Source of the DNA: Colocasia esculenta
Taxonomy: Eukaryota; Streptophyta; Magnoliopsida; Alismatales; Araceae
DNA length: 64,000 bases
Assembly: GCA_014218235.1 (NCBI GenBank)
Contig: CM024764.1
Span: 67,989,184 to 68,053,183, forward strand
Reading direction: 5' to 3'
The number at the start of each line of letters is the position of its first letter. Position 1 is the stretch's first letter. The notes below the pieces were generated by a model that was given only the letters and a program-made list of their open reading frames with translations, was not told the origin of the DNA and did not search any database. A program made the position numbers and the translations under genes. Positions 1 through 11,656 of the stretch are shown piece after piece.

Positions 1-411
1 CTCCCCCACAGGTTTGTTTTCAACCATTTGGAACTTGAGAAACTTGCCCACAGAGTAATTTTCCAGACCTTGGTCCTCGGTGTTATACTTGCAGTCAAGT
101 TCATCCCAAAGTGCCTTAGTGGTCTTGAAGGTGGAGGAACTGTAAACATCAAAGAGGACATCGGACAGTGCAGTGAGTATACACCCATGCCCTAGTCTGT
201 CCTTCTCCTTCCACTCTTCAACCTTTTTGGCACTCTCGAGATCTTTCTCATCCAACACAGGGGGATCCGATTCTATCAGTGAGATTAGACCGACCATGGT
301 GAACCAGACTTTCATGTGTTGTTGCCAACGCTTGAAATGCTGCCCGGAAAACTTTTCGGGCATCCCAGACAGGTCCACCCTCACTCTAAAACCCACTGAA
401 GATGTTGCCAT
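1..411 (-). pseudogene. Ty1/copia gag polyprotein, N-terminal part (runs off the window)
   Basis: Read on the minus strand from an ATG at 411, 137 codons stay open to the window edge. The product starts MATSSVGFRVRVDL and contains a segment with W and F spacing typical of plant copia gag (UBN2/gag-polypeptide family): HFKRWQQHMKVWF, then TFKTTKALWDELDCKY. Gag of this type forms the virus-like particle that packages element RNA in the cytoplasm. Zinc knuckle, protease, integrase and RT would lie to the left, outside the window, so integrity cannot be judged. The frame also stays open upstream of this ATG to about 480, so the true start could be earlier. Family assignment rests on this residue pattern; intact versus broken is unknown. 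Confidence 0.8.
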
Positions 412-1560
412 GAACGATACTTTCTCTAAGACTGTTGTTAGAACAGTGGGTATATGGCATAATTCAAGGCAATTCATCATCACAGAGATCAGTGCAAACC
501 GTATGGCAAACGCAATAAGAAGTAACATGTTCATAGGTACACCCCGAAAACAGAAATATAACATGAGATAATGGATTATAAGCATGGTGATTATAAAATA
601 ATTAAGAACAGAAACAGAACTGCGGAGGCATTCCATAATGGAACTCGCCTTAGAGAAAGTATCGCCCCCACTATACGGTGCAATTGGGGTCCGGCGACCT
701 TCTCCCAGGGTACAACCATGAGACACGGAATCGCTCTCGCACAAGATCGATTCTGAAAGACGAATGCTACACGGAAACCTAATCCTCTACTACGAAAAAG
801 CTAGGGCAGGAAGCATGCACCGAACACCGGAGAGAGCGTAGAACGACGACGACCACGGCGCCCCGAACGTCGGTGAGCGACAGTGCACCCGAACGGAAGA
901 GCGGCCGGCGACGACCTCGCAGAGCAACAGTCCGGCGTGAGGAGAGGGCGAGAGAGAGAGCAACAGCGTAGCAAGCGGTTCCTCCTTGGGGAGTCAAACG
1001 GCGTGTCAACAGCGGTAACCGTGATTAGGGAGACCCTAATCGCTATAACTGGCCCAAACAGGCCCAATCTCTCCAAGAAAGGGGGAAAACGAAAAAATAA
1101 GAGGCAAAAAGGTGCCAAGGCAAGCCGACAGGACCATGCCATCACACGTGCGCGCCCGCCCAGTCCAGCCCGGTCCGGCCTGGCGACGCGTGTGTGATAT
1201 GGTCCAGCATACCCCCACCTTTGTCTATAAGACATAGTCTCATGGACATTTGGGATTATGAAACCCTACATCTCCTTAGAGATTTTTTATGTGGGACTAA
1301 AGCCCTCACATAAGAGACAAGGCTTGCACACCTTTTTATACACCTTTTTACTTTATCAAATTTTTGTGTTTCTTCTCCCATTCTTAGAATTGCCCCTCCT
1401 AAAGCCACTTTTTACCCAACAGACACGACCAGAAGTGTAGAGAGAGAGAAACTGACCAGAAAAGTGCAGAGCTTCTCTCTCTAGGGCATCCTAGAGATTG
1501 GACAAAATTGAGTGTTCAACATGATGGCATGGAGTTTGCATGTCATGGCTATCAAAAGGT
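412..1560 (-). mobile_element. Leader and probable LTR of the copia element
   Basis: This lies directly upstream (minus sense) of the copia gag. 800-1,200 is G+C-rich; 1,200-1,500 is A+T-richer and holds a TATA-like box and motifs common in plant LTRs, such as TTTAGTCCCACATAA read on minus. No clear primer-binding site complementary to initiator tRNA-Met and no TG/CA boundary could be fixed. Open frames across 779-1,235 overlap in several frames and look like G+C-rich noise. Confidence 0.45.
1331..1342 (-). promoter_or_regulatory. TATA-like box upstream of copia gag
   Basis: Minus strand reads TGTATAAAAAGG, a good plant TATA element about 0.9 kb upstream of the gag ATG, consistent with an LTR promoter. 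Assignment is by motif and context only. Confidence 0.4.
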
Positions 1561-2596
1561 GTGTTCAACATTAAAGATGTTATATTGTGTCTTTTCTGGC
1601 CACTGGCCATTTTTCTATCTTTGGACTATTAGTTAATTGGCTTGTGGTAGCATGATCCATCCTTGAGTGTTATAGGAGGGGACTGGTGGAGTGAGAATAT
1701 TCAACTTCTTTGAGATTTGGTACACTCTTAATTTACTTATATACATCTCACTTTGTACATATTTATTATTTTAATATATACTAAACTTACTTGCCAAAAA
1801 ACAAAAAATGTTTGATCTATTCTAAAACTGAACCAATGAACTCCGTTACGAAATTGAGGCGAGAAATTAAACTAGGCTACAGCTATTTTCTCTCTCCTCA
1901 ACCATGATCTCTCCTTTCTACATTCAGAAACACCTTTTTCGAGTAAACAGTTGGCTGCAGAACCCTACACGCCGTCCTACCTCTCTTTTAAATAATTTGA
2001 TTAGTTTGGTCATAACAACGTAATCATGAACTAAACTCCAAAGTTCATCTTAGAAATAAAGGAAAGATCTTGATGGAGCATATTTAGCTCACACGTTCCT
2101 TTCTCTGGCATCCCACCAGATTAAGACTACCCAAATCACCCGGAGTCTACGTTTAATTAAGCAGCCCGTCACTTTTCCTCTTTACGTAGTGAAAGTGCTG
2201 TTTAGCAAATGGAAGAAAGGAGAGGGGACATAAAAGGCCCCATCAAGAAGCAAGAAAGTGAAAGAAAGATATGCAAGGAGACAAAGAAGAAGCCACTCTA
2301 CCACACTAACATTCGTGCTGATCACCTACTCTTGCGTGGTGGAGAGAGTTGTTGCACCGTACCGGTGAGCCTATTATTATCTTTAAAAACGTTTTTGGTT
2401 TAAGTATCATCTCAAGACAAATATCAATATTGTCAATCTATGTTAAAAAGTAGATTGATTTTAAATTTTTATCAGAGTATAAATTTCTATCAGAGGAGGA
2501 TGAGACTTATTTTTTGATCTCTATCAAAAACAAGTGTCTCAAACAATTTCTCTTTTTGGCGGACTTTATCAATCAATTTTTGAAAATATAATTTCT

Positions 2597-2600
<4 letters not shown>
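1561..2600. other. Unassigned intergenic sequence
   Basis: AT-rich sequence with no domain I recognise. A 64-codon open frame at 2,209-2,403 is lysine/glutamate-rich and ends beside a GT; it has no visible homology and is treated as chance. Confidence 0.4.

Positions 2601-2627
<27 letters not shown>
2601..2627. repeat. (TC)n microsatellite
   Basis: Uninterrupted TC dinucleotide run of about 13 units followed by a T tract. Confidence 0.95.
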
Positions 2628-2632
<5 letters not shown>

Positions 2633-2749
2633 CATTTTATCCTTTCGTCTATTTTTGTGTTATCTGATATGGATGATCATTGTAATACTTAAAGTCTAAG
2701 TTCTAATGTGTTAAAGTAAGAATTCGAAGTTGTTTCAATATATATGATA

Positions 2750-3215
2750 ATGAATTAAAGTATGTGAAATTTAAAGTAATTGTTGATATGATTTAAAATA
2801 TAACTGTTAGCATAACGATTAGTTAAAATGTGTGGAACTTGAAGTCACTGTTAATATGACTTAAATTCTATTATCTAAGATGATAAAGTAAAAGTTTGGA
2901 GTTGTTAAAGTATATGTGATAGCCGAGTTAATGTGTGTGGGACTTAAAATAACTGTTGACATAAATTAAAGTTTAAGTTTAGAGACGTTAAAGTAAGTGT
3001 TCGAAAGTGTTAAAGTAAGAGTTCCATGTCATTACAATATGTGTAATGATAAGTTAAAGTGTGTGAGATTTAAAGTCACTATTGGCATAACTTAAAGTCT
3101 AAATTTGAAAATTTATAATAAGAGTTTTAAGATATTAAAATAAGAATTTAAATTTGTTAAATATATATAACAGTAAATTAAAATATATGACATTTAAAAT
3201 AATAGTTCCTTAAGA
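2750..3215. repeat. Degenerate AT-rich tandem repeat
   Basis: A motif like TTAAAGTGTGTGAGATTTAA followed by AGTCACTGTTGACATAACTT recurs near 2,756, 2,824, 2,929, 3,055 and 3,178. Spacing is about 70-125 bp with strong divergence, so this is an old tandem array. Confidence 0.6.
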
Positions 3216-4573
3216 TCTGACAGAAAATATTAGTCAAAGATTGCCAACATAGATCCCGATGAAATAGGGATTAGAAAGTGACATCCCTAAAAATACCTAA
3301 TTTTTTTTACAGATATTTCTGATAAAAACCTACAGTTAAAGCCCATACTCTAACAAAGACTTACAATTAATTTTTTCTATTAAAAAAAGAAGATTCCACG
3401 CGACATGTTTAATGGGTGTTTCAGCATATGAATAAATACAATCTACAAACAGATCACGGTTGCTAAATTTGTTAAAGTTAAAAAAAAAATTATGTCTGAA
3501 GTAAAATTAGATTATGAGACATTTAGTAAAGAAACATAAGATGAAGATATCGAACGTTCCTATCGACATCTAGACTTTTGTCCTTGAATTGTTTTTCGAC
3601 TTACATATTCATGGAATGGGTCATTTACAAAATTCCAATTGGAATATTTCCTAGTTTTCTTTTTGGATGGTCTTCACGTACGCCACCCGAATCGTTATGG
3701 CTTTCGCCACCCCACCTTCTTTTTAATTTTGTTTATCAGTAAAAAGGCCGGTTTCAGGCGCTTTACTTAGAAAAAAAAAATTGGGTTCCAAAGAAATTGC
3801 AAATGGAGCACAAACAAGGCATAAAATCTCATCTGAGGTTTCAGAAAGTTGTGAGGACCAAGGAGAACAGGGGACAGAATCTAGGATTGCTTTTGTTCTT
3901 TCTTTTTTTTTTGTTCCTTTTCACCACTTTTGCATAACCACAATTAGATACTTTTATGCTTTTGATGCAAGGCTTTTCCCTACTCTCTTTATCATGCAGT
4001 CTTCTTTAGGACCTAAATTAAAGGAGAGAAAGGGAATCAGCAGTGTCTCTGGCTAGCTTTTTCAAGGGGGAGGAGTTTAACATCACGTTGAAAGGCCAAA
4101 GATAACTATTTGATCCAAAAACTATATTACTAGAAAAAAATGCTATTTGTCTCCCCTCCTTGGGTTCGACTTCGAGATTCTTCACATTCTCTATTGATCG
4201 TTTGTATTCGATCGTTATAGTTTCTAGAAGAAGAGCATATAATTGTGAGAATATCTCATGAGTACTTTTAAGTTTGGCATTACCCGGAAGGATAGTTACG
4301 TTTTTACTCTCAAGGTTTTGATGCCTTCTACTTCATGTACTCTCACATATCTCTTACGTCAAGTGTATGATATTCTTTCATAAGATCCTTCTATTCTCTG
4401 GACAAAGTGGAAGCATCGGGAGCGACCATTTCCCAGACCCTCCGAGAATTTTGGTTCAAAACCAAGAACGGTTTTCTTCTTTGGTTTGCGTGATTTCCAA
4501 AATACATAGTTCGATTATCTCTATTTTACGGAACTCCAAAATGCACCCGTTATGTAAAATTGTTGGTTCTCAT
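3216..4573. other. Unassigned intergenic sequence
   Basis: AT-rich, with homopolymer runs near 3,480 and 3,770. Open frames at 3,781-4,056 and 4,367-4,588 show no motif, coding bias or splice context that I can support. Confidence 0.35.
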
Positions 4574-4989
4574 AACCGCAAGAAATAAAACGGAAATAAC
4601 AATCGACAAATTCGGCTCTTATTCGGTCACAATATAATATTGACTGAAATAGTGACAGATAGAATCGGTCTTTAATCGTTCTCTAATATTTTAATTATTA
4701 TTTTTTAATATATATTTTTAACAAAATATCATGTGTACATAATAAAAATAAAAATTGTCCACTATGACAACTGTCAACAATAATATAAAATAGTCATAAA
4801 ATGTCTACAATAATAATACACAAAATGTCCATAAGAATACATAAAATGTCTATAACAATGAAAAGAAAATCATGGATCTTTGTCCTCGTCTCCTCCGACG
4901 TCACTCGATGAATGAACCTACACAAGATATATAATAATAAAATTTAAAACTAAATACTATACAAAACAAATTATTTAAATTTTTAGAAT

Positions 4990-6795
4990 TTATTTTTCTA
5001 TATAATTCACTCACTTTTAAACTAAAGTAATTTGATGAATATAAATTTAAACTCTGAAATAAAATCAGTAATCTGATTTAAACTTCGCCAGTTTTCACGA
5101 GTCATATTCATCTCTCCGGCCGTGCTGGAACAAATCGGAGTCCGATCGGATTAGTAATTCTAATTTTGGACCCCTAAACCTAAGCTTTTTAGTTTTTAAC
5201 TAAACTAACTTGCTTAATGTGAATTTGAGCGCCGAGTTGAAACTGAGAGTCCGATTTGAACTCTGTCAGTTTCTATTAGTCACGCTCATCGCCCCGACTA
5301 TGCTGGAACAAACTGGAGGTCAATCAGATTAGAATTTCTAATTTTGGATCCTCAAATATAAGTTTTTATTTTTAAACTAAACTAACTTGTTTAATATGAA
5401 TTTGAGTGTCGAGCTCAAACTGGTTATTTGAACTCTGCTAGTTTTCATAAGTCACACTCATCGCCCTGATCGTGCTGGAACAAACCGGAGGCAAATCGGA
5501 TTAGTATTCTTAATTTTGAACCCCCAAATTTAAGTTTTTTATTTTTAAACTAAACTAACTTGCTTAATGTAACCAGAAATCTGATTTGAACTCCGTTAGT
5601 TTCCAAAAATCACACTCATCGTCCCGGCACTAGAACAAACTGAAGGTCAATCAGATTAGTATTTCTAATTTTGGACCCATAAACCTAAGTTTTTCATTTT
5701 TAAACTAAACTAAACTAACTTGCTTAATATGAATTTGAACACCGAGCTCAAATCGATAGTCCGATTTGAACTCCGTCAGTTTCCATAAGCCACACTCATC
5801 GCCCTGGCCGTGTTGGAACAAACCGGAAGACAATCGAATTAGTATTTCTAATTTTAGACCCCTAAACCTAAGTTCGTCATTTTTAAAATAAACTAAACTA
5901 ACTTGCTTACTGTGAGTTTGAGCGTCGAGCTAAAACTCAGAGTCTGATTTGAACTCCGTCAATTTCCATGAGTCACACTCATCGTCCTGGCCGTGTTGGA
6001 ACAAACCAGAGGTCAATCGGATTAGTATTTCTAATTTTAGACCAACAAACCTAAGTTCTTCTTTTTTAAACTAAACTAACTGGTTTAATGTGAATTTGAG
6101 TGTCGAGCTCAAATCGGGAATCTGATTTGAACTCTGTAAGTTTCCACAAGTCACACTCATTACCCTGGCCATATTGGAACAAATCAGACCGATCGGATTA
6201 GTATTTCTAATTTTGGACCTCCAAACCTAAGTTCTTTCTTTTTAAACTAAACTAACTTGTTTAATGTAAATTTGAGCGCCGAACTCAAACCGGGAGTCTG
6301 ATTTGATCGAGCTAAAACTGAGAGCCCGATTTGAACTCCGTCAATTTTCATGAGTCACACTCATTGCCTTGGCCGAGCTGGAACAAATCGCAGGCCGATC
6401 GGATTAACATTTCTAATTTTGGACTCCCAAACCTAAGTTCTTCCTTTTTAAACTAAAGTAAACTAACTTGCTTAATGTGAATTTGAGCTCCGAGCTCAAA
6501 TTGGGAGTCCGATTTGAATTTAATCAGTTTCTACAAGTCACACTCATTGCCGTGGCCGTGTTGGAACAAACCAGAGGCTGGTCAGAATAGAATTTCTAAT
6601 TTTGGACTTCTAAACCAAAGTTCTTATTTTTAAAACTAAACTAAACTAACTTGCTTAATGTGAATTTAAGTGTCGAGCTCAAACTGGGAGTCTGATTTGA
6701 ACTCGGTCAGTTTTCACAAGTCACACTCATCGTCCTGGTCGTACTAGAACAAACTGGAGACTAATCAAATTATTTCTAATTTTGGACCTCCAAAT
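4990..6795. repeat. Tandem satellite, ~10 copies of ~180 bp
   Basis: The landmark GTCACACTCATCG and close variants occur at about 5,099, 5,277, 5,451, 5,608, 5,789, 5,969, 6,148, 6,351, 6,535 and 6,719. A second landmark, AAACTAAACTAACTTG, repeats in step. Spacing is 157-203 bp, mostly 174-184. The 203-bp unit holds a short internal duplication of the CCGATTTGAACTC segment. The array sits wholly inside the CACTA-like element. Confidence 0.9.
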
Positions 6796-6806
6796 AAAAT
6801 TTTGTG

Positions 6807-6903
6807 CCCCCCCCCCCCCACACTGCCCCACACCACCGAGAACCCCCTCTCCCACCCCCACACTACCCCACCCCCACACCGCCAGCAACCCCTCCTATCC
6901 CCA

Positions 6904-6936
<33 letters not shown>

Positions 6937-7010
6937 AGCCCCAAACCGCCATCCCCCCCTCCCACCCCCACACTACCCCCCCACCCACCAAGCCCCCCTC
7001 CCCCACCGCT
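6807..7010. repeat. C-rich simple-sequence tract (G-rich on minus)
   Basis: Contains runs of 13 C (6,807-6,819) and 28 C (6,909-6,936) with CCCCCACAC-type units between. Proline- or glycine-rich open frames across it are simple-sequence artefacts. The minus strand has many G runs and could form quadruplexes. Confidence 0.9.
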
Positions 7011-7135
7011 GGGAACACCCCACACACCGTCAGCCACCGCACACACACACATACAGAGAGAGAGAGAGAGGTGACGACGACATCCGATGATAGCGTCCGA
7101 TGACGGTGACGGCAGTGCGCGGTGTCCACACGGCA

Positions 7136-7138
<3 letters not shown>

Positions 7139-7195
<57 letters not shown>
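7139..7195. repeat. (GA)n microsatellite
   Basis: About 28 uninterrupted GA units; a shorter GA run is at 7,056-7,070. Confidence 0.95.
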
Positions 7196-7196
<1 letters not shown>

Positions 7197-7646
7197 AAAA
7201 ACGAATGATGAAGAAGGGAAGAATAGCGACAGATAAATTTCAGTCGCTATTTAGTCTGTAAATTCATCGGCTATAGCGACCGATTATTGTTGGTCGCTGA
7301 AAATAATCGGTTGCAAAATTTCCCTCCATATTTAGGAAAACGTGAAAACCTGTGACTAAAATAAAATCGGTCATCAATTTGTGACTGATTAGTGACCCAA
7401 AATATTCGATCACAAATATTGTATCTATTTTCAAAAATGGTGAAATTCAGTGACCGAATATTAACCGGTCACTATTCGGTCACCAATTTGTGGCCGATTA
7501 GTGACCGATTTTAGTTCAGTTATTATAATATTTGTTTAGCGACCGAATTATTTTGATCACTAATCAGTAATCAATTAGTGACCGAATAATAACAAAATAT
7601 CGGTTGCAATATCGGTCATTATAAAAACTATTTTTTTCTTGTAGTG

Positions 7647-8965
7647 TATAATCTACCATCTTTGTAGGGGACTTGGCGATGTTCTTGGCGGCTTTATGGT
7701 GATATTCTGAGTTTGAATATTCACAAGTTAGAAAAAAAGATCCCTCAGTAGTTGGGATCGGAAAACCATGCTTGTCCCTTAAAAAAAAAGAGATTTTCTC
7801 ATATAAATTGTTCTTACAGAAAATATTAAAAATTTATCCTTTTTATTTAAATAGCATTAAAAAATCAACGTTTAGATCTAAAACGCGATAAAACTGCTCC
7901 ACTTATTGAATGAGTACCCATCCAGACCAATGCATCATTATACATACATCTCCTTTCTTTGAATAGCCGTTCGACAAATATTATTGAACTCATGTGCTAA
8001 TCTCTTCTCGAATTAGATCAGACTCCACTATATCTCCTATTTTAAATTAGAACTAGCTAGTTGGCACAAATTGAAGATTTTTAGAGAGGTCCTTCGGGAT
8101 GATTAATTCTCATTTTCCTGACTTTTCGATCACTAAATTTAGCATAGTTTGGCAAGTTTACTTGAGGCCAAATGGACCCATCTAGAAAAAATAATCTGCT
8201 TATGTAAGGGAACCGTCACACACTCGAATGCAAATTGGTTCCACTTGAAAAAAAAAAAGAGAAAAATGTTTACTCTGTAAAGATACACCCATACCATATC
8301 ATGTTAAGGATTTATATGGTTCCCAACATATATAGTTCGATATGTAAGCTGTTCATTTGTTCTTCATTATTTTTGATAATTAATTCTTTTAACTGAACTA
8401 GACCAGTACAGTAAGATGCATCTAATACCCTACTATGCCATGAAAAATACAGTTCGGTCTAGTTTCCAATTTTTCAATCATGCTTTAATGTTCCCTTGTT
8501 AAGTGTTTTCCTTTTTCTAAGTTTCTTTGCAAGAACTACCATTATTACGTGGATATTTGTGGATTTGTACTTTTGATTTTTATGACAAATATTTCATTCT
8601 CACATGTGACATTAACGTTTTGGACGAAAGGAATCTTGTAAAAATAAGACTTTTTAATTGGCACAGTACTGTGCTGTGTGTGAGAGAGAGAGTTTATGAG
8701 ATATTAAAGATATTTTGTATATTCTAAATCTTATTTAAGGTTAAGTAAGGATAAGTAAGAGAACGAATGGAACATTAGAAGATGATAATGGTACGGCCGG
8801 GTATTTTGCCAAGTACTAAAATATAGACGTGTTATTAGAAATAACAACAAATAAGGGAACTAATTTTAGAAATGAATTGTAAGAGTATTTTTTCAAAAAT
8901 ATGTTTTATTATTTTTCATTGTATCAATTTTTATAACAAATATGATTTTCTATATATATACTATA
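7647..8965. other. Unassigned intergenic sequence
   Basis: AT-rich with no recognisable repeat boundary. A 66-codon frame at 8,527-8,727 has no domain and ordinary AT-rich composition. Confidence 0.35.
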
Positions 8966-9134
8966 GAGAAAGGTTTATTTCACTTTCATGTTGCACTTAA
9001 GTACAATATGACTAGGCAACAAGTTATGTGACATTCAACAATTGAATTGTCACTTTATCACTCCTCATGTGAAAGGTGCCACATGGACTATTACCTAGTC
9101 AAAGTGCAATATGTAACTACAATAAATCTTTCCC
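8966..9134. mobile_element. MITE, 169 bp, with 10-bp target duplication
   Basis: Terminal inverted repeats GAGAAAGGTTTATT and, from the right end on minus, GGGAAAGATTTATT (12 of 14 match) extend imperfectly for about 35 bp. The direct repeat ATATACTATA flanks it at 8,956-8,965 and 9,135-9,144. A 9-10 bp duplication fits the Mutator superfamily. No coding capacity. A single related end recurs at 54,905. Confidence 0.75.
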
Positions 9135-11267
9135 ATATACTATAATTGGGTTATAATTTATTAAATAATTTTCTTTGCATCGGAAACCCTTCTGACATCC
9201 ACCATGATTATAAAATCATCAATGGAAGTCTACGATGTGACCTTATTGAAATAGATCTTAATATCCTCCATCCATCATATATGGTAAAATAATTTATTTA
9301 ATTTTTCAAGGATGAAACAATCTAAATAATTTCTAACATTCACTAAAATAGTCTATAAAGAAATAATCCAACTATATTCTATAGCTGCATGACGGTAAGC
9401 GAGACTGCATTTTTAGTGTAAAAAAATTCATGTAAAAGATTTTTCGATGAAATGCAAAAATAAGATGAATTATTATCCAAATATACTTTGAACAGAATAT
9501 ATAAATATTAAATAAACTTGGTGTTCACCATTTGCTCCACAATCAAGGTGAGCATGCATTAAGTCTTTTTGCTCGGAAACATATTGGCATCCACTCTCAT
9601 CTGAGTATGTCACTGAATATAAGTTGAAATTTGTCATATTCGAATTTATATCTCTAAAATCTTCATATTATACATTGTATCTTCAAGATTGAAAAAAATA
9701 ATTATATATAATGTCTATTTTGATTTCATCTATTTAATTCAACTATACTTGAGTAAAGAGAGCAACTTTCCTTACAACTTTCTCTTCAGTTTTTCTTTTA
9801 AAAAATCCCCCCTCCCCCCTTGAAGATGATATTTTATTAATTTTATCCCTTCTTTAACGGCTCTGATTATCTGATAATAGAATATTCTTTCTATTTTGAT
9901 GGATTGCTAAACATAGGGATATAGCCGATGATTGTTTTAAAAAAATTTAGAGTATATGGTATAGTATATGAAGGTTTCATAGGTACACATGTAATATGAT
10001 AGATTTTAAAGGTATGTGTATAATTTTCTCTAAGAAATGTATCACACATGAACTACGACAAATAGGAGGTATACAACAAGTTTTACTTTATATCTTTCAA
10101 AGCCATGAGGCCCACTAATATAACCAGCAAGTAGGTTAGAATTAGTGTCAGCTGCAACTATGTCCATCACCCATGATTGATTTATCAACTCTCATGTCTC
10201 CTACACATCTAGTGCCTTAAACCCTAGTAGGTCTTTTTCTCACATGTAAGTAGGTAGGGCAAAGAAGAGGTAACCTTATATATGTTTTTGAGAAGATAAG
10301 GAGGAGCTTGCATGCGTTGGTTAAAGGGTGTTGCCAACAAATCTATGACCTTCTTGTCATATGGGAGATCGGGATTAAAAACTCTCATTTCTCATGATCA
10401 TTTTCAGACGGTGGTAGAATCTACAAAGAGAAAAATATATTTACAAAAAAGTCCACAAAGAATCCCCTATTAATTCAACGGAAAATAATTAATTTAAAAA
10501 TAAGAGAGATGAAAACTGGACTATCTACATGAATAAAAAGGGAAAATGGGCCGACCAAAATAGTACCTTTAGAAAAGGAATAATAATGTTACAGTCAAGC
10601 TCAAAGCATAAAGTGGGCCGTATGTATTTGAAGTTCTTCACAAAGTTTCCCTTCCTTCTCTTTGAAGATCTTAGAAATCCACCATAATTCTATCTGAAAA
10701 GAAATCCGGAAGAAATTAACCTAAGAGGGAAGGGTCAATTAAGTTGTAGTGAAGCCGGTTGTAAACCCATAAGGGTCGTAGTTAAGGCTACAAATAAAAT
10801 TTGAAAATTGATATTCCGATCCAATTTTAATAAGAACTATTAGTTTCAGAACTGAAAATAGATAATTTATCAGAATTGATATCAATTATTCTGATATGTT
10901 ATTAGAATCAAAATTAAAAAAAATAATCAGAATCAAAATAGATTATTCCAATAAATTATACATAAGCTCAAAAGACTAAGCCATAGTAAGTACTTTAACT
11001 TATTAGAATTTCAGTTTTGATAATGTAATCAGAATCGGAATAGAATCAAAATTAACTATTTCGATTTTATTGGAATCGGAATTGGAACTATATTTCGATT
11101 ATCATAATCAAAATCGGTACTGATATTTTTGATTTCGAATCCGATCCGGTTGTAACCTTAATCATAGTGAACTGACTTTGGGATATCTAAAATTGAGACT
11201 TTGGATCTGGAGGAGGAAGTTGAAGTTGTCGCTGCTGTTGATGCCAACACCACCGAATTTGTAAGGA
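9135..11267. other. Unassigned intergenic sequence
   Basis: AT-rich. 10,800-11,150 is a patch of dispersed AATCAGAATC/AATCGGAAT units in both orientations, probably an old transposon remnant. I see no gene. Confidence 0.35.
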
Positions 11268-11656
11268 CACTACAAGAATAATACAGTTTAGCTACAGAAT
11301 TTAGCTACGGAAATATTTGTAGCTAATCCGTAGCTAAATTGCTACTGATTAGCGACAGATATATTGCCGTTGTAAAATTCATAATTTAGCTACAGATTTG
11401 CGATGAAAATAATCTGCCGCAAATCCGTAGCTAATGAGCTACGGATTTAGCTATGGAATGTTTTCATAGCTAATTAGATATATATATATATATATATTTA
11501 TATATAAACATATATTGTTGTATATATTTATACATACTTATATACTTGTATAAATATGTTTAATTATGCACTTATATGCATATATATATACATATATAGT
11601 ATTTTAAGTGTATGTATAAGTATATACTTATATACATATATGTGTAAGTATATAAG

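Larger units (their letters stand above)
4574..7646. mobile_element. Decayed CACTA-like non-autonomous element
   Basis: The right end is a clear CACTA terminus, reading CTTGTAGTG up to 7,646 (CACTACAAG on minus). It is preceded by several hundred bases of short repeated units around GTGACCGA in both orientations (7,205-7,630), the subterminal transposase-binding pattern of this superfamily. The left end is less certain: AACCGCAAGAAA at 4,574 matches the terminus at 9 of 12 positions, and similar subterminal units (ATTCGGTCACAA) follow at 4,610-4,670. The flanking triplets CAT and TAT differ by one base. No transposase is visible; the interior is a satellite array and C-rich DNA. Confidence 0.6.

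Noticed and set aside
779..1235. 144-codon minus frame and 104-codon plus frame
   Set aside because: G+C-rich leader with Arg/Ser-rich translations open on both strands; no domain.
2209..2403. Small ORF followed by GTGAGC, possible first exon
   Set aside because: Lys/Glu-rich with no homologous feature, no downstream exon recognised and no promoter evidence.
6765..7198. Proline-rich and glycine-rich open frames
   Set aside because: Direct translation of the C-rich tract and GA microsatellite.
10200..10330. AAACCCTAG-like telo-box plus TATATATG, possible host promoter
   Set aside because: Motifs are short and common and no coding sequence follows.
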